Source of the DNA: Limnoperna fortunei
Taxonomy: Eukaryota > Mollusca > Bivalvia > Mytilida > Modiolidae
Direction: 5' to 3'
Assembly (NCBI GenBank): GCA_944474755.1
Contig: OX104114.1
Location: 28,977,220 to 29,041,219, forward strand
DNA: 64,000 nucleotides
The translations under genes and the position numbers were made by a program. The notes beneath the pieces were generated by a model. That model saw nothing but the letters and a program-made list of their open reading frames with translations. It had not been told where the DNA came from and did not search any database. Below, one piece after another: positions 1 through 11,290 of this stretch. How positions within the stretch are numbered: the stretch's first letter is position 1; every line of letters starts with the position of its first letter.

Positions 1-515
1 ATTAGCTAGGGTCGTGTATAGGATGTATCTTATATTTGGGTTGAAGCGAAGATCGTGCTGGATGTATCTTAACTTTGGGTAGTAACGAGGGTCATTTAGG
101 ATGTATCTTACCTTTGGGTAGTAAGGAGGGTTGTGTATATAATGTGTATTAGCTCTGGGTAGTAGCGACGGTCGGGTAGGAAGTATCGTCGACGTGTGTA
201 GTAGCGACGGCCGGAAATATTGTCGCCTTAGATAGTGGAACGGCCGTATAAAATATTATCCTATTGGATTAAAGCGAAGCAGTAGAATGTAGTGTCGTAT
301 TAGAAAGTAGCCTCATTCATATGGGATGGCTCATCATATTGTATAACACGGACGCCACATAGAATATACATGTATCATCGCATTGCACTGTTTAGTCGCA
401 TCATCAGTTGGTAAGGATGGTTCATCATATTCAAGAGTAGGGACGTTGTGCAGAATATATCGTCTTATTGAACAATAAGGACGCCGTGTACAATATCATT
501 TCATAAATTACTAGT
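1..515. repeat. Degenerate 37-41 bp minisatellite
   Basis: About a dozen diverged copies of a unit resembling ggatgtatcttac-tttgggtagtagcgac-ggtcgt occur in tandem, with period roughly 37-41 bases. Copies become more divergent to the right. The same satellite occurs at 36076-36430 and 52040-52310, each time directly before a SINE, so it is an ancestral edge marker of the duplicated unit. Confidence 0.8.
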
Positions 516-520
516 ATACC

Positions 521-779
521 ACTTGGTGGCCGAGTAGTTAAGGTAGTTAGTTTACTATTGATCAGTGGTTTGGAAACACTGACGTTACGGGTCGAGTTTC
601 AATGCAGACAGGGTGCACTCGACTCCAATCTTAATTGACAAGGATGGCAATTTTTCACCCATGGTCAGAGGATTTTTCGGGTACTGCTCCCCCAAATAAA
701 AACAAGACGGCATGATATAGCTGAAAAACGGCTAAAAATGGTGTTAAACATCATTCAAACAAACAAACAAACAAACACA
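521..779 (+). repeat. tRNA-derived SINE, full length
   Basis: The head ggtggccgagtagttaaggt resembles a tRNA A box and acgggtcgagtttcaat resembles a B box. The body follows, then the family 3' motif gatatagctgaaaa...gtgttaaacatcattc and an (AAAC)n tail. This is the reference copy for the SINE family seen throughout the window. It corresponds by position to the SINEs at 36425-36702 and 52310-52575. Confidence 0.85.
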
Positions 780-1450
780 ACTTTGTCTTGAGAGTTAATC
801 TAAGGACGCAGCCTCTAAAACAATATGGCTGCAAAATAACTACCAACTTAAAAAAAACTATTTGTTATATACATTGTATTTTTGGAAGCGCTGTTCTTTT
901 TTAAACAAACAACCCCATCATTTTTGAGCCCATGGATCAGTTCCTGCATAATTACAAGTCTGTGTCCGCTCGGAGCCGTACTGTTAATATTTTGGGTTCT
1001 CTTTCGATTGATTCTGGTCTATATTTATAGACCAGGGCGTAACGTCATATTAATAATTCTATTGTAAGTTCTGGAGTTTATTATTTTTCTTTAATATAAA
1101 CACTATCGATCAAGAATTACATTATCAATTTAATTTTCATATCATATCATGTTTAGTTTTAAGCAATAAATCTGTACTTTCGTTTTCTTTTGACACTGTG
1201 GGAGCTTTGGTTAGACATAATCAATGTCTACTATGATACTCAGTTCCGATCATTATTAATCTGCAATTTTGTCCAGGAACAGATTACAATATTAAAATGA
1301 TGTGTCCATGTTTAACGTCCTGGCAAGTGAAATCGGAAGCGGATTTGCTGGTCCAAAAGCATGCAAATCCTTCTACATCAAATCTGTTTCATCAAATAAT
1401 AATAAATTGCATTCGCTGTAATACACGCAGTGCATTTGTTTATTTAAGAT
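780..1450. other. 3' flank of gene copy A
   Basis: This AT-rich sequence is shared with B (38220-38560, then 40740-40910) and in part with C (53820-54200). Short frames here are not conserved between copies, so I see no gene. A lacks about 2.2 kb that B has between the two matching blocks. Confidence 0.6.
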
Positions 1451-1519
1451 TTATACCACAAGCCTTTGGTTGCCTTTTTTAGCTTCTGGTTTCTTTGTTT
1501 GTGTGTGCCACACTAAAAT
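1451..1519 (-). pseudogene. B3GAT-like: Copy A terminal exon (WHT motif)
   Basis: The acceptor ttatcttttcag is followed by 22 codons and a stop, beginning ILVWHTQTKKPEAKK. The family C-terminus is KVLVWHTRTEK, so LVWHT is conserved while the arginine after HT is glutamine. The exon starts in phase 0, matching the end of the preceding exon. The frame is open, but upstream exons are broken. Confidence 0.88.
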
Positions 1520-2029
1520 CTGAAAAGATAACAACGTGATGTATAAAAAATAATCTAAAACTTTCTGTCCCTGCGTCTATGGCGATATTAAGATTAGTTT
1601 ATTTATTTGTAACAAAGACTTGGGTTACATCCATATCCGAAAACATCTATTGTAGATCTCAAAAAGAGTAAGAACATTGTAGCTGCCAAAAAGGGTAAAT
1701 TTTCTGTCCCTCTCCAATGCACACACAGTTTGCTGGTGGCAGTCAAATTTTGTCCTTCGGTTCAAAACATTCTCCCAAACTATGAATTGTTCTTAAACTT
1801 AAAAACTTTATTGCCAATTGTTCAAACTATTCTCGGGTAGATGCGCAGTTAGAGGCAAATGCGAATTTTATAGTGTTTATTTGATAGGTGTCATATATAG
1901 ACAAATATCAATAATATGGCAATCTATTTAAATCGTATTATTGTTTTTAGCACGGCTATAGGATCAAAGGGTCAACTTCATAATGTATTCTTTATTACAC
2001 TCAGACTCATATTAGGTGTTACATGAGGA

Positions 2030-3240
2030 CGTTCTAAATACATATAATATAAGATGACAGAACAGACAGACAAATACATAGAACTAGCATTTAAAACAAT
2101 TTAACATACTTTTTAAATGAATAAAACAATATTACTTGATAATTTTGATTTACCGTACATAACATATATTTCATTTTATCTGTTGAAGGGTACAGAAAAT
2201 AGTATGATTATTTTTTTTTCTCAGTTCTGACACTTTTACGTTTCCACACATAAAAAGATAATGGTATTCCCACCCTACTATCTTTTTATAGCACAATGTA
2301 CATATTCTATTTTAACTCGGCATAGTGTACCATTTCTGTTTCTATTGGAATATAAATGTTACAGCATTGATATTTTTTATCCAGAATTTTGTATTTCTAT
2401 GAATATTAATAAGATATTTTTAGTGCCAAATTGATTTTTAAATAAGCTGTAAAAATTCATCTAGATGAATCATCTATATTTCTAAATCATTTTTGTATTA
2501 ACTGATCTCTTATTGCCTGTTTGTAAACCGGTTTAGCCAGAGTGATGTCATAGTTTTGTCGGTTAGTAAATATAAAACTTTAACCACAGTCATAAAACAT
2601 GGATTTTACATAGGATACCAATTTAAAGTTATCCATATTATTTTGATGCAGGTAAAGTATCAATTGAATAAGGTACTACTTAGTTTGCTTTCATCATCCA
2701 TCAATCTTTTATGTAAAGAAATCATTCTTATTTTAATATTGATATCAAGCGGGAATCTGTCAAGTTCGCCGTATAGCATAAAATTTGAAGTACTCTTTCG
2801 AAGCCCTAGAATGCGTTTACAAAATTGAAGATATACCCTTTCTATTTTCTCATTGTTTTCACATCACCATATCTCGGAACCATAAAGTAAGATTGATTCA
2901 AAGAAGCTATCAAACAGGTTAATTTGGATGTCGATAAGTAAATTCACATTTCTAATTTTTGTAAACAAGTCGAGCATAGCTTTCTGTGCTTGTTTTATCA
3001 GTTTGATTTCGAAGTTTTAAAATGATTCATTATATTTCAAACTTTAACCCATATATGTATAACTATTTACAATTTCAAGTGATGAACCCTTAAATTTAAA
3101 ATCGAAAGCGTTCCAGGCCTTTCTTTTATAGAGTATCAAAACTTTTGTTTTATTGGAGTTTACTCTTTTAATGTCAAATGAGAGCATGTACTATATATAC
3201 TTGCAGTACTGCTGAAAATCAGTGAACGAAATTCAATGAG
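2030..3240 (-). repeat. Non-LTR retrotransposon, RT C-terminal fragment (unit A)
   Basis: Minus-strand frames give the C-terminal part of a LINE reverse transcriptase in pieces: a VNSNKTKVLI segment, SYTYMG, KAMLDLFTKIRN, ESILLYGSEIW, ENNEKIERVYLQF, RILGLRKSTSNFMLYGEL and a terminal CTLCYKK...FMCGN zinc-like motif. Stops and frameshifts are frequent. Homologous fragments lie at 41510-42550 and 56950-58030, so the insertion preceded the duplications. The clade (CR1/L2-like or another) cannot be set by eye. Confidence 0.78.
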
Positions 3241-3554
3241 ATTCGTGCTAGTGATTTTTTATTAAGACTTGAAATTACCAAACAAAGGCTAGGCCATTTC
3301 AAGTTGCATATAGTTGGTCTTCCCAAGCTTTGTGAATGTGGTGGCCACTGTACACAGTATGTGGGGCAGGAATTATTTATAGAACATATCTGTAATCCTT
3401 TTATACATATTAAACTGATAAAAACACGTGAAAAATATACCAGGTAGAAGAATTCTTCTGGTTCGTTTTTCTACGTATAAAATTGGACACAAATAATGTT
3501 GAAATGGGAGGTAGTATAAATCTGACAATTATGTTCCAATTGTAACAATGTCGC

Positions 3555-3740
3555 ATCGATGACCGATTTGGTAAGGTAGTAAGTCATCTTTTAATCATCA
3601 CTGAGATTGTGAGTTCTAGTCTAATTTTGACAAGGTGTGCTCAATTTGATCCTTAATAGGCAAGGATTAGCCAATTTTCCTACCGACGTTTGGGTTATTC
3701 CAAACTATGTAGTCAGGCTTTCTCCAACAATGGTGGATTC
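3555..3740 (+). repeat. SINE, partial, unit A
   Basis: The diverged head gaccgatttggtaaggtagt, tRNA-like middle and body (gacaaggtgtgctc, ttttcctaccgacgtttggg) resemble the family, but the 3' end is lost. It is positionally equivalent to copies at 11940-12185, 42893-43095 and 58565-58690. Confidence 0.7.
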
Positions 3741-3981
3741 GCCTTAAATTGATTATCAGTAGTTTAAATTTTAATGCAAGTGTCCATCTTAAAGTGTATC
3801 TTTATTACATTTACATACAGCTTTATTTTGCACTTTTAATAATAAAAGAGACCATAAAAACGTACTCACGATACATTTCTTTAAAAAATGCACAGTCCTT
3901 GTTTAAGATTGATGAATATAATACAAAACAGGAATTTAAATAAAATATGAAGATTGTTTTTAACCAGTCTGTATATTTTAC

Positions 3982-4177
3982 CTTTGTGCATTCGTCAGCT
4001 AGAGGTTCTATATCACTCAAATCACAACATATTTCTAAGAACTTCGTTTCTTGCATTCCGCGACGCTCTGTTGTGTTCAATCTCATTGGGTGATGTCCAG
4101 AGGACATCTACGTTCAATGCAAAGCCAGCGATATCAAACTTTCTTTGGTTCGTATTCCACGCAGAAAAACTAAACAC
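3982..4177 (-). pseudogene. B3GAT-like: Copy A DMAGFA exon, frameshifted
   Basis: The exon is bounded by the acceptor aattttgcag and a donor after CACAAAG. It is 196 bases long against 204 in B and C, so the frame is lost. The first frame reads SFSAWNTNQRKFDIAGFALN, with the D-M-A-G motif reduced to DIAG. A second frame resumes at GMQETKFLEICCDLSDIEPL. Family knowledge: the glutamate in QETKFL-type motifs is the catalytic base. Confidence 0.88.
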
Positions 4178-5352
4178 CTGCAAAATTAGGAAGGATTATG
4201 TTTTATAACTAAATAATAACTAATTAATAATTTGCTCACTGGAACATTATGCAGAAATCTCATAATATATATAGCTTGTTTTATAAGTGTTTTAAAATTA
4301 GCAAAAAATATAATCGAAAAGTACAATTGTGCAAAGAGTGATAATTCATCAGATGAAATGTATATTAAAGCTGCAGTTAAAATTGACATTTTCTAGAATA
4401 ATATTAAAGTTTGAATGATAATACCTCGTCAGTTAATTTTTGAATTGTTTTACCATATAATGCAATTCTGATTGCTAAAAAATGTTTCTGTATAATCTAT
4501 ATAAAAATGGCATCGACACAGTCTGATTAAAATCAAGAGTAGCAAAGTAATAATAATTGTTTTACTGCGACTTTAGATTATCGGTGATCCTACACAACTT
4601 TTTCTAGAAATACCTATTATAAAAATATTTGACCACATAGCTGCATTAGAATATGGTTATTTTTACGGAATCTAATTTTGACCTTTTTCTGATCGGATCC
4701 ATTACGCCTTTGTAACACAAACACTTTGTCAACAATGACGCATCTGCTCCTAAAAGATTTACTACGATAGACGAAAATTCGTCGGTTCTATTTATGTAAC
4801 TTAACAGTTACTGATTTTGATATGCGGTCGCACTCAACCCTCAAAATGTATAGCGACTGGAGGAATATTACATTCTTCTTGAATAATCCCGATAGCGACC
4901 TATATCAGTCAGTAATTGTAAAATACATGCCACTTCATTATCATGGCTCTAGAGCATCATTATAGAAGTCAATAGAATTTTTGCTTCATTTTAAACACTG
5001 CATTTGCCCTACATTAACATTGACACACATAAATATGAAATTAAATCGGAACTTTATTTCATTGTCTGTTGACCTCACAATAACGTGACTTTTAGCGCCA
5101 AAATACCGAAAGTTGAAAAACAATTCAAAACAGAATAAAAACTCATATTACACTCAGTAAGTCTGAGGTTCGTACCATTTTCGACTTGGTGAAAATTGTC
5201 ATTTTCTCCATGAAAAACGTATAATTTTGTAAGCAACTGTGATGACATTTCACATGTAGCTTATTTCTGGTGACAGAAAAACCTATTTGCAGCGTTTTAC
5301 ACCGGTAAACCAGGAATAAATTCGATACTTACGTTATAAACCATGTGTATTT

Positions 5353-5372
5353 AAATTGTACCACCTGAAATC
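5353..5372 (+). repeat. Single arm of a small inverted-repeat element
   Basis: The word aaattgtaccacctgaaa equals the left arm of an inverted repeat that is complete in B (45052-45131) and C (60350-60431). Unit A breaks off inside it and resumes at sequence equivalent to B 46390, so a 1.3-kb difference has one end within this element. Confidence 0.6.
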
Positions 5373-5539
5373 CTGCTGTGGCGGCCTTTTAATGTACTTA
5401 TGGGCATACACATGAATATCCAATGAAGATTGCTGATAAGTTAAGTTTTTCATTGGTTTAGTGGTTTCAGCACGAAGCAGCATTTATAAAAAAATTTGTC
5501 GAAAAAGCTTCCAGTAATAGAACTACACAATCACGTTAC

Positions 5540-5627
5540 CTTCCCCATTGACAACATTAGGGGTTTCGTTGAAACGCCCTCCTGCTAAACCTACTGGCCA
5601 CATTGATAGCTTTCTAGTGTACCTTAA
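5540..5627 (-). pseudogene. B3GAT-like: Copy A WPVG/GGR exon, +1 frameshift
   Basis: Between the acceptor ctcgttgtag and the donor gtaacg lie 88 bases encoding KLSMWPVGLAGGRFNETPNV and a short tail. B has 87 bases. The extra base is a G in the run before the donor (ATGGGGAAG against ATGGGAAG) and puts the next exon out of phase. The WPVG..GGR core is the family hallmark. Confidence 0.88.
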
Positions 5628-6120
5628 CTACAACGAGAAAGAAATCTGCATATGAATGAGATCAGCGGTCATGTGATCTTGTACGATAAATACCACTTTT
5701 GTAGATTAAGAAAAAAGGGTGAACTAAACGCCAAACAAAATTTGATCTGTATTGTAAAATTGAAAAACAAACAACAAGGAGCGGTTAATTTGACAAATCA
5801 AGTTGAAATAAAAGTGCAGCAAATGGAATAACACACCAATAAGGTAGTTGTTTCAAACCTCGTCTTCACGTTTTAATTAGTTTTCGCAATTAATATTTAT
5901 ATTCATTTTCTGATGCCAGTTTGTTTTCGAGAACGCACTTATCCTCTCACAAACCACTTACATATTACATGCATAATCTACCTAAGTATTCATGATGAAT
6001 TGGTGCAAGTTCAAATAACAAATTGGCAGTTTTGTCGAAGTTGGCGGTTTTCACTGCGTACACGGCTATTAATGAATACTAGAGATATCAAAACTGCCGT
6101 TAAACAGTAAACATTATTAG

Positions 6121-6232
6121 TTATACACGTTCATATCCGTAGATATGGAGATTTTAACACCTGAAGTGCCCCAAGTTACAGGGGTGCTGAAGGTGTTAAA
6201 ATCTCCATATCTACGGATATGAACGTGTATAA
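6121..6232. repeat. Perfect 42-bp inverted repeat (hairpin)
   Basis: The left arm 6121-6162 (starting ttatacacgttcatatccgt) and right arm 6191-6232 are exact reverse complements. The 28-base spacer itself contains a cccc/gggg mini-stem. It is probably a foldback element or the tip of a non-autonomous DNA element. It lies inside the A-specific segment. Confidence 0.9.
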
Positions 6233-6793
6233 CGAATTTATCCCCGGTTTTAGTTTGAAATAGTGGATTTTTAAATACATTGTCAGCGCAATGACGGACG
6301 TTAAAGTAACGTTTTCTTCATTATCGAAGAAAGTTTGATTGAAATTTGTTAAAAATATCGCTTTTTTACAAGATGCAGGGTACTACCTCTGGTAGAACCC
6401 TACAGTTCTCGGAAAAAAAGTTTTTTGTTGGATTCAAACAGATGTTGACAAATTAATTTTTGGCGCTGAATGTCTTGAAAAGACGTCATAATAGTGTGAC
6501 GTCGTTGTTCGTCGAACTGCATATCTTTTGTTTCTTTTTCTGTTGAAAATAAAACATATTTGGACCTTTTGTCCAAGATTTCATCATCATGTATACGACA
6601 CAAACCAATTACCATTTCTACTATAAACGCATCTTACGTTTTATTATGAAACTAGCCATTAGAAACACCCGGGTATATGACTTAGCAACGCCCCGGGTAT
6701 ATTAGTTTTGTAAAGACGTGTAACTGACCAATCAAATTCAAGGAATAATACCGATACGGGGATAATATTTTTTGCCACTATACACGATATAAT

Positions 6794-6980
6794 AAGTATT
6801 CAGGTGTTATTTTATACAAACCGATGGAAAAAAATATGACTTTATTTTTTCATATTGTTTGTTTATAACAACAAGACTGATCTGACACTACAAGTATTCA
6901 GGGGTTATTTTAGACAAACCGATGGAAGAAACATATTGTTTGTTTATAACAGTAAGGCTGATCTAACGCTACAAAAACTT
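6794..6980. repeat. Two-copy tandem duplication, period 98
   Basis: The block starting aagtattcaggtgttattt (6794) is repeated from 6892 with small changes, including the internal word catattgtttgtttataaca. No coding signal is present. Confidence 0.75.
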
Positions 6981-7643
6981 CACCAAAGATTTGGCACATA
7001 ATGGCAAAAAGGAAACAAGCGTTCAGAGGTCTCCAAAGATTCCAGTCATTATTAAAATTTAAACCTTATAATGCTAAAACATTTTAAAGAATATGAATAG
7101 ATCCAGATTCACTTATATGTTATGTTTTGTATCTAAGTTTACTGTCTCCTACAATTATATAATCAAATCGTATTCAAATGTATATACAACTCAATGGTTT
7201 ATTTTCTCGATACCTGCAGTCACTGGAAATAACCATTGTATGTTGGAAAATTCCTTCTGGTCATAAATATGTATATGTGTATACTTTATATGATATACAC
7301 AAAGCTGCTCAGCGTCTACAGGTTGCGGATAGGAGAGTGTTGCCAAGTTTAACCGCAGACCACATCCGGTAAAGGTTTGAACTATGCTCCTTGCACAATA
7401 AAACCAGTCTTGAAGATTTAGAAGAAAGTGTGCGTGGATTTTAGCTGACTTAAAGGGCAAAACTCAAAGTACCAACCTAACCTGTAGTTTTTCGCTGCAG
7501 TCAAAACTGAGTCGTCATTTGCTATCCCAGTCACGTGATATATTTTAAACTTGTTTGTGTCCTTAATACCTTAGTGTATAGCAGAAATACTGCACGCTTA
7601 ATGTGAATATGAATGTCAATCAATTACTCAATCAATAAATTAC

Positions 7644-8011
7644 CTCTTCGAATATATCAAGGCTGTATAAGTTGTCATCGTCTACGAAGTAAAACACTGC
7701 TCGAAAATTCTGATTGTGGTGATCCATAATCCAATCAAGCGCTGCATTTCTCTGGTCAGAACCTTTGATAAAAGCTTTCGTTTTATTTAGTGTCCTTCTT
7801 GCTATATACTTAAAAGACAATCCGGTTGAGTTCAAAATCTCATAAATATTCGGATTAATAATCCTCCACAACAATCCAGTATAGACTTTTGACCTGTCGT
7901 AGAGTGTTAGCTAATCGTGTTACGTCTGCACGTTGTGTGAGACGATAATATGTAGCTGTAATGGCGTATATGATAGAAAGTTCATTTGCTGTTGAAACAA
8001 ACTTGAATGTT
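7644..8011 (-). pseudogene. B3GAT-like: Copy A DDD exon, 8-bp deletion
   Basis: This 368-base exon runs from acceptor gatttcag to donor GAG|gtaatt. It encodes IIYAITATYYR, ADVTRLANTLRQ and SLYWIVVED, then loses 8 bases relative to B and shifts frame. It continues as NPNIYEILNSTGLSF, KGSDQRNAALDWI and FYFVDDDNLYSLDIFEE. DDD is the Mn/UDP-binding motif of GT43 enzymes. The homopolymer that is one base too long in B is replaced here by an in-frame GCAAGAAGGAC stretch. Confidence 0.9.
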
Positions 8012-8213
8012 CTGAAATCTCAAAATAAAAAGTGGTCGGTATTTATATGTTTAAAAAATATAATTATACAGTTTCATATGAGTACAATAATCAGTTAAAA
8101 CTTGGAATCAATTAACATCATTGTTACATTGTAACCTGCATATACTGATTTTTTTTACTAAAATATTGTTCTCAATCAATTATTTTACTTGTTTGGTTCT
8201 TTTTGTTTGAATA

Positions 8214-8452
8214 TTGTTTAACGCCCCTTTCAGCAATTTTTCAGCTATATCGTAGAGTCCAGTTTGGGGGAGGGGAGAGAAGACGGAGTACCCGGAGAAA
8301 ACCCCTTGCATTGTAGGAAAATTGGCAATTTTTGTGAATTAATATTATAGTCTGGCGCGCTCTGCCCGCAGTGAGACTCGAAACAACAATCCCGACAGAC
8401 CACGTGATCAATAGTACACGATCTACCTTAAACTTGGCCACCCATGCACCTT
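8214..8452 (-). repeat. SINE, reverse orientation (unit A)
   Basis: Reverse-complement family structure: 3' end gtttaacgcc..cagcaatttttcagctat, body acccggagaaaacccc, and tRNA-like head ending cttggccaccc. It is equivalent to the SINE at 47680-47950 in B. Confidence 0.8.
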
Positions 8453-9196
8453 TTGTTCCTATACTCAGTGTATATAGATCTAAAATATCGTGACTGCAGT
8501 TTATGACCGAATTCGCTGCATTTTTGTGAAATCAAAGACGGAAGTAAAATCAATAGTAACAAATTTATGAGGCTGACGACCATAATAATTTAATCAAGGA
8601 GTTGTCTTATGAAGTTCAAATATTATTATACAATCAAAACATTTTTTGTTGTTAGACGGGGTCAGTACGTATTTTTATTTTAAATATACAATTTGGTTTA
8701 ATATTTGCATTATTGCTTAATGCTGTATTAATAGGCGAGATTTCAAGGCAATGAAAATAGGAACTGTTTCATTCTTGTGAGTGGTTTTCACCGGATATTT
8801 AGGTATGTTCGCCTAATAAAACTGAACCTATGGTAAAACTAAGAAATTGTTGACAATATCACCAGCAAGAAACAAAAGCAAAGAATAACACCAATATACT
8901 GGAATACTTTAATAATAAAGTTAGATTAAAACATACCGTTCAGTCAGCCTTTGTTTTCCCCTTTGTACAAGATTGAAAGTAGCCAAACAATTCTTATATT
9001 CACTTTAATAAATGTTTAAAAAAATATTTTTTAACAATGTATTTAATCTGTTGCTGATTGGAGCTGTATCTTGTACTGGAAAATTAATCATTTTGACGAA
9101 AGATTTAAGTTGACAGCAGTACAAAATTGATCATTAAAGTCAGGTTTTAGGCTCAGGCAGCTTTCAATTGCAAAAAAATAAATTTCACATTTTTTA

Positions 9197-9405
9197 ATTG
9201 CGTTTAACATGGCGTCCTGATTTTACCTGGAGAGGTAGCCGGTATACCAGGAGAAAACCCTCGGTAAGAAAACCGGAAATACTCGACAATTAAGATCGGA
9301 GTTGAATACGCTCTGTCCGCAGTAAGTCTCTAAGCCCAACCTCGGTGTTGACAGTCACATGATAAATGGTAGACTTCTACCTTAACCACTCGCCGACCGA
9401 GACCT
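9197..9405 (-). repeat. SINE, reverse orientation (unit A)
   Basis: The family 3' word gcgtttaac, the body ccaggagaaaaccctcggta and the head ccttaaccactcgccgaccgag are in reverse orientation. It is equivalent to 48678-48870 in B. Confidence 0.8.
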
Positions 9406-9532
9406 CTATTGGAAGAAAACAATTGATAAATAAAAGTTTAAAGAAGAAATAATCATAAACTGGCTTTTGACAATACTTTTGTGAAGACAGATTTCCTCGA
9501 ATATACTGAATATAGCATTTTACGCTAATTAC

Positions 9533-9700
9533 CAGTTAGACACGCGACGAAAACAGCCAAAACAATAAATATAACAATGGTAAACAAACATAAAATCCGG
9601 ATTATGTACAAGGCAACATTAGTAAATAACTGTCTAGTCATCTTAAAACAAGTGTAGTCAGTGACAATCATATTCTTGGAATAATCGAAGTCCAATATAC
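9533..9700 (-). pseudogene. B3GAT-like: Copy A membrane-anchor exon
   Basis: The acceptor ttatttatttcag precedes an open frame with an ATG at 9669-9671. From there it encodes a short cytosolic tail (MIVTDYTCFKMTRQ) and a hydrophobic stretch (IIRILCLFTIVIFIVLAVFV) before the donor G|gtaatt. This fits the N-terminal signal anchor of a type II Golgi glycosyltransferase. It ends in phase 1, while the DDD exon needs phase 2, so an exon is missing between them. The codons before the ATG are also open, so the true start is uncertain. Confidence 0.7.
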
Positions 9701-9862
9701 CTGAAATAAATAACACAGAAGCGTATTGCGACTATAAGCTAAAATAGTGTTAAGCTGTATGATTGAACAAATTCTTAGCCCGTTTTGGCAATTTGTCTGC
9801 TATCGGAAAGTGATAAATAATTTAAAAAGCGGATTCAGTAAGATCATTAGTTATTTGTTTGT

Positions 9863-9995
9863 TTGAATAATATTTAACGCCACCTACAGCAATTTTTCAA
9901 TTCGTGACAATTCAGACTGGAGTCACAATCTAGTTGTTGACAGACCACTTGATCAATAGTTGACAAACTACCTTACCCATTCGGCCACCGAGGCC
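9863..9995 (-). repeat. SINE, reverse, internally deleted (unit A)
   Basis: The 3' motif tttgaataatatttaacgcc..cagcaatttttcaa joins directly to the head gacagaccacttgatcaatag...ttcggccaccgaggccc. The middle is missing. It is equivalent to 49345-49535. Confidence 0.75.
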
Positions 9996-10931
9996 CCTGT
10001 AATCAGAGTTTACACAACTCTGAAACATGATGAACAACAGTAACAACAGGCTGATAAAACAAACTGGATTGATATTTTCATTACTCGTCCTGAATATAGC
10101 TAAGGTATTGCTTGCCGGTCGTAAAACATCAATAAATTAACAAATCAACGAATCAATCAATCAATATATGTTTAGTAGAAATTAGAAAACATGACAGGAT
10201 AAATGATTTTCTGTTAGGTAGTAGCTTTGTGCTTAATATAATAAACTCAACTATCGTTTATTGTATGAATCTCGAATTACCTTCAAAATCTGAACTTTAG
10301 TAAATTGGTATTTCATTTTGGTAAGCCTTCAAAATCGTCGCGTGGCAGACGGTTGATTTGCAAAATATGTTGTATAGTATTCTTAATCTTGATATATCTT
10401 ATACCGTCTGAAAATGACTTATTGTCTAAGCCATTCTTTATGGTCACTTTTCTAAATCTCCTTTTTCAACTATTCATAGACTTTTCTATGTTTATAAAAA
10501 CTAAGAAGATATTCAATTTTCTCATTGTATTGCCCAATATTTGAAAAAAAGTATATTGCACAAACAAATGTTGTACAACCAGAATTACAATAATTTGTGA
10601 TTAAAATACATTGTAGAAAAACGTCACGTCAGCAATGGAATGCAGATATCTTACAAATAGAATGAAGAGTCACTTTTAGGGTGGTCTGAAGTCCCGATAT
10701 GAACCATAAAATGTGTGATGGTCGCATTTTGGCTGCACCTATATTCTTATTAACAAAGAAAATGTAGTGGACAATTTGATAAAATTCAATCAACATCCTT
10801 GAAACGATAAGATTTTCTATACCGCAAATAGGCATTTTCTACCTATTTAAGACAATAAAAAGCATTTCTTTTAAAATACGTTAACAGTAGCGGTAAACTT
10901 AATTAGATAAACAATTTTGTATTTTTCGTAG

Positions 10932-11085
10932 GACAAAAAATGCAAACATGATTATGGCATTATGTTTTGCGCTACTGTGAACGTAAGGTCTCTGCATTCC
11001 ATTGGTATGACAAAAAATGTAAAATTGTTTATGTAATTATGCTTTCCACTACTGTTAACGTAAGGTCTCTGCATTCCTTTGGAGA
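10932..11085. repeat. Two-copy tandem repeat, period 77
   Basis: gacaaaaaatgcaaacatg...ggtctctgcattcc (from 10932) repeats at 11009 with about 15% change. Related words occur in reverse near 10613-10650. No coding signal. Confidence 0.7.
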
Positions 11086-11290
11086 CGTGAGGTCACAGAA
11101 ATAAGGAAAATCGAAGTTATTTTAGTAACGTCGAGATATGCAATTTCTGTAACTTTAAAAAATTTCAAGAGAACAGATATTAGAAAGTAAATAAAAGAAT
11201 ATTTTTATAAAACAAATGATAAAAGATTAAATACATTCTGCAGTGTAATCTTAAACGTTGCAATGAATATTTCTGACCTGGATTTTTTTA

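Larger units (their letters stand above)
5988..7470. repeat. Unit-A-specific 1.48-kb segment, possible insertion
   Basis: Unit A has this segment where B has the single word ctaagtaccaacctaacc (near 46915-46930). The segment is flanked by aagta on both sides, consistent with a 5-bp target duplication or with a deletion in B at microhomology. It contains a perfect 42-bp hairpin and a 98-bp tandem duplication. I see no clear terminal inverted repeats and no recognisable protein. Confidence 0.6.
1451..9700 (-). pseudogene. B3GAT-like: GT43 beta-1,3-glucuronosyltransferase, copy A (pseudogene)
   Basis: Five minus-strand exons match the B3GAT/GlcAT family, type II Golgi enzymes that transfer glucuronic acid from UDP-GlcA to galactose in glycoprotein or proteoglycan linkers. 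The exons are 9533-9700 (membrane anchor), 7644-8011 (DDD motif), 5540-5627 (WPVG...GGR), 3982-4177 (AGFALNV) and 1451-1519 (LVWHT...). Splice sites are GT/AG and match copy B. Three exons are frame-broken relative to B: an 8-base deletion after VVED, one extra G in the GGR exon, and a net 8-base loss in the AGFALNV exon that also removes the start of DMAGFA. I infer a dead gene. The stem exon expected between the anchor and DDD exons was not found. Confidence 0.9.
1..11290. repeat. Segmental duplication, unit A
   Basis: This first unit of a duplicated locus is collinear with unit B (36080-50375) and in part with unit C. Matching landmarks in order are a minisatellite, a SINE, a block around the word gagcccatggatcag, the terminal WHT exon, a LINE fragment, the DMAGFA exon, the WPVG exon, the DDD exon, three reverse SINEs and the membrane-anchor exon. 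Relative to B, unit A lacks about 1.4 kb (B 36.74-38.22 kb), about 2.2 kb (B 38.55-40.74 kb) and about 1.3 kb (B 45.09-46.38 kb). It carries a private segment at 5988-7470. The left edge runs off the window. Confidence 0.88.

Noticed and set aside
521..600. Possible tRNA-Ser/Leu gene
   Set aside because: A-box and B-box-like words belong to the SINE head. No acceptor stem pairs around them, and the same arrangement recurs in many SINE copies.
2556..2828. 90-codon plus-strand open frame
   Set aside because: It is antisense to the LINE reverse transcriptase fragment. The minus strand carries recognisable RT motifs, and the plus frame is not kept in units B and C.
6400..6615. 71-codon minus-strand frame in the A-specific segment
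   Set aside because: No family motif, no second copy and no splice context. It remains unsupported.
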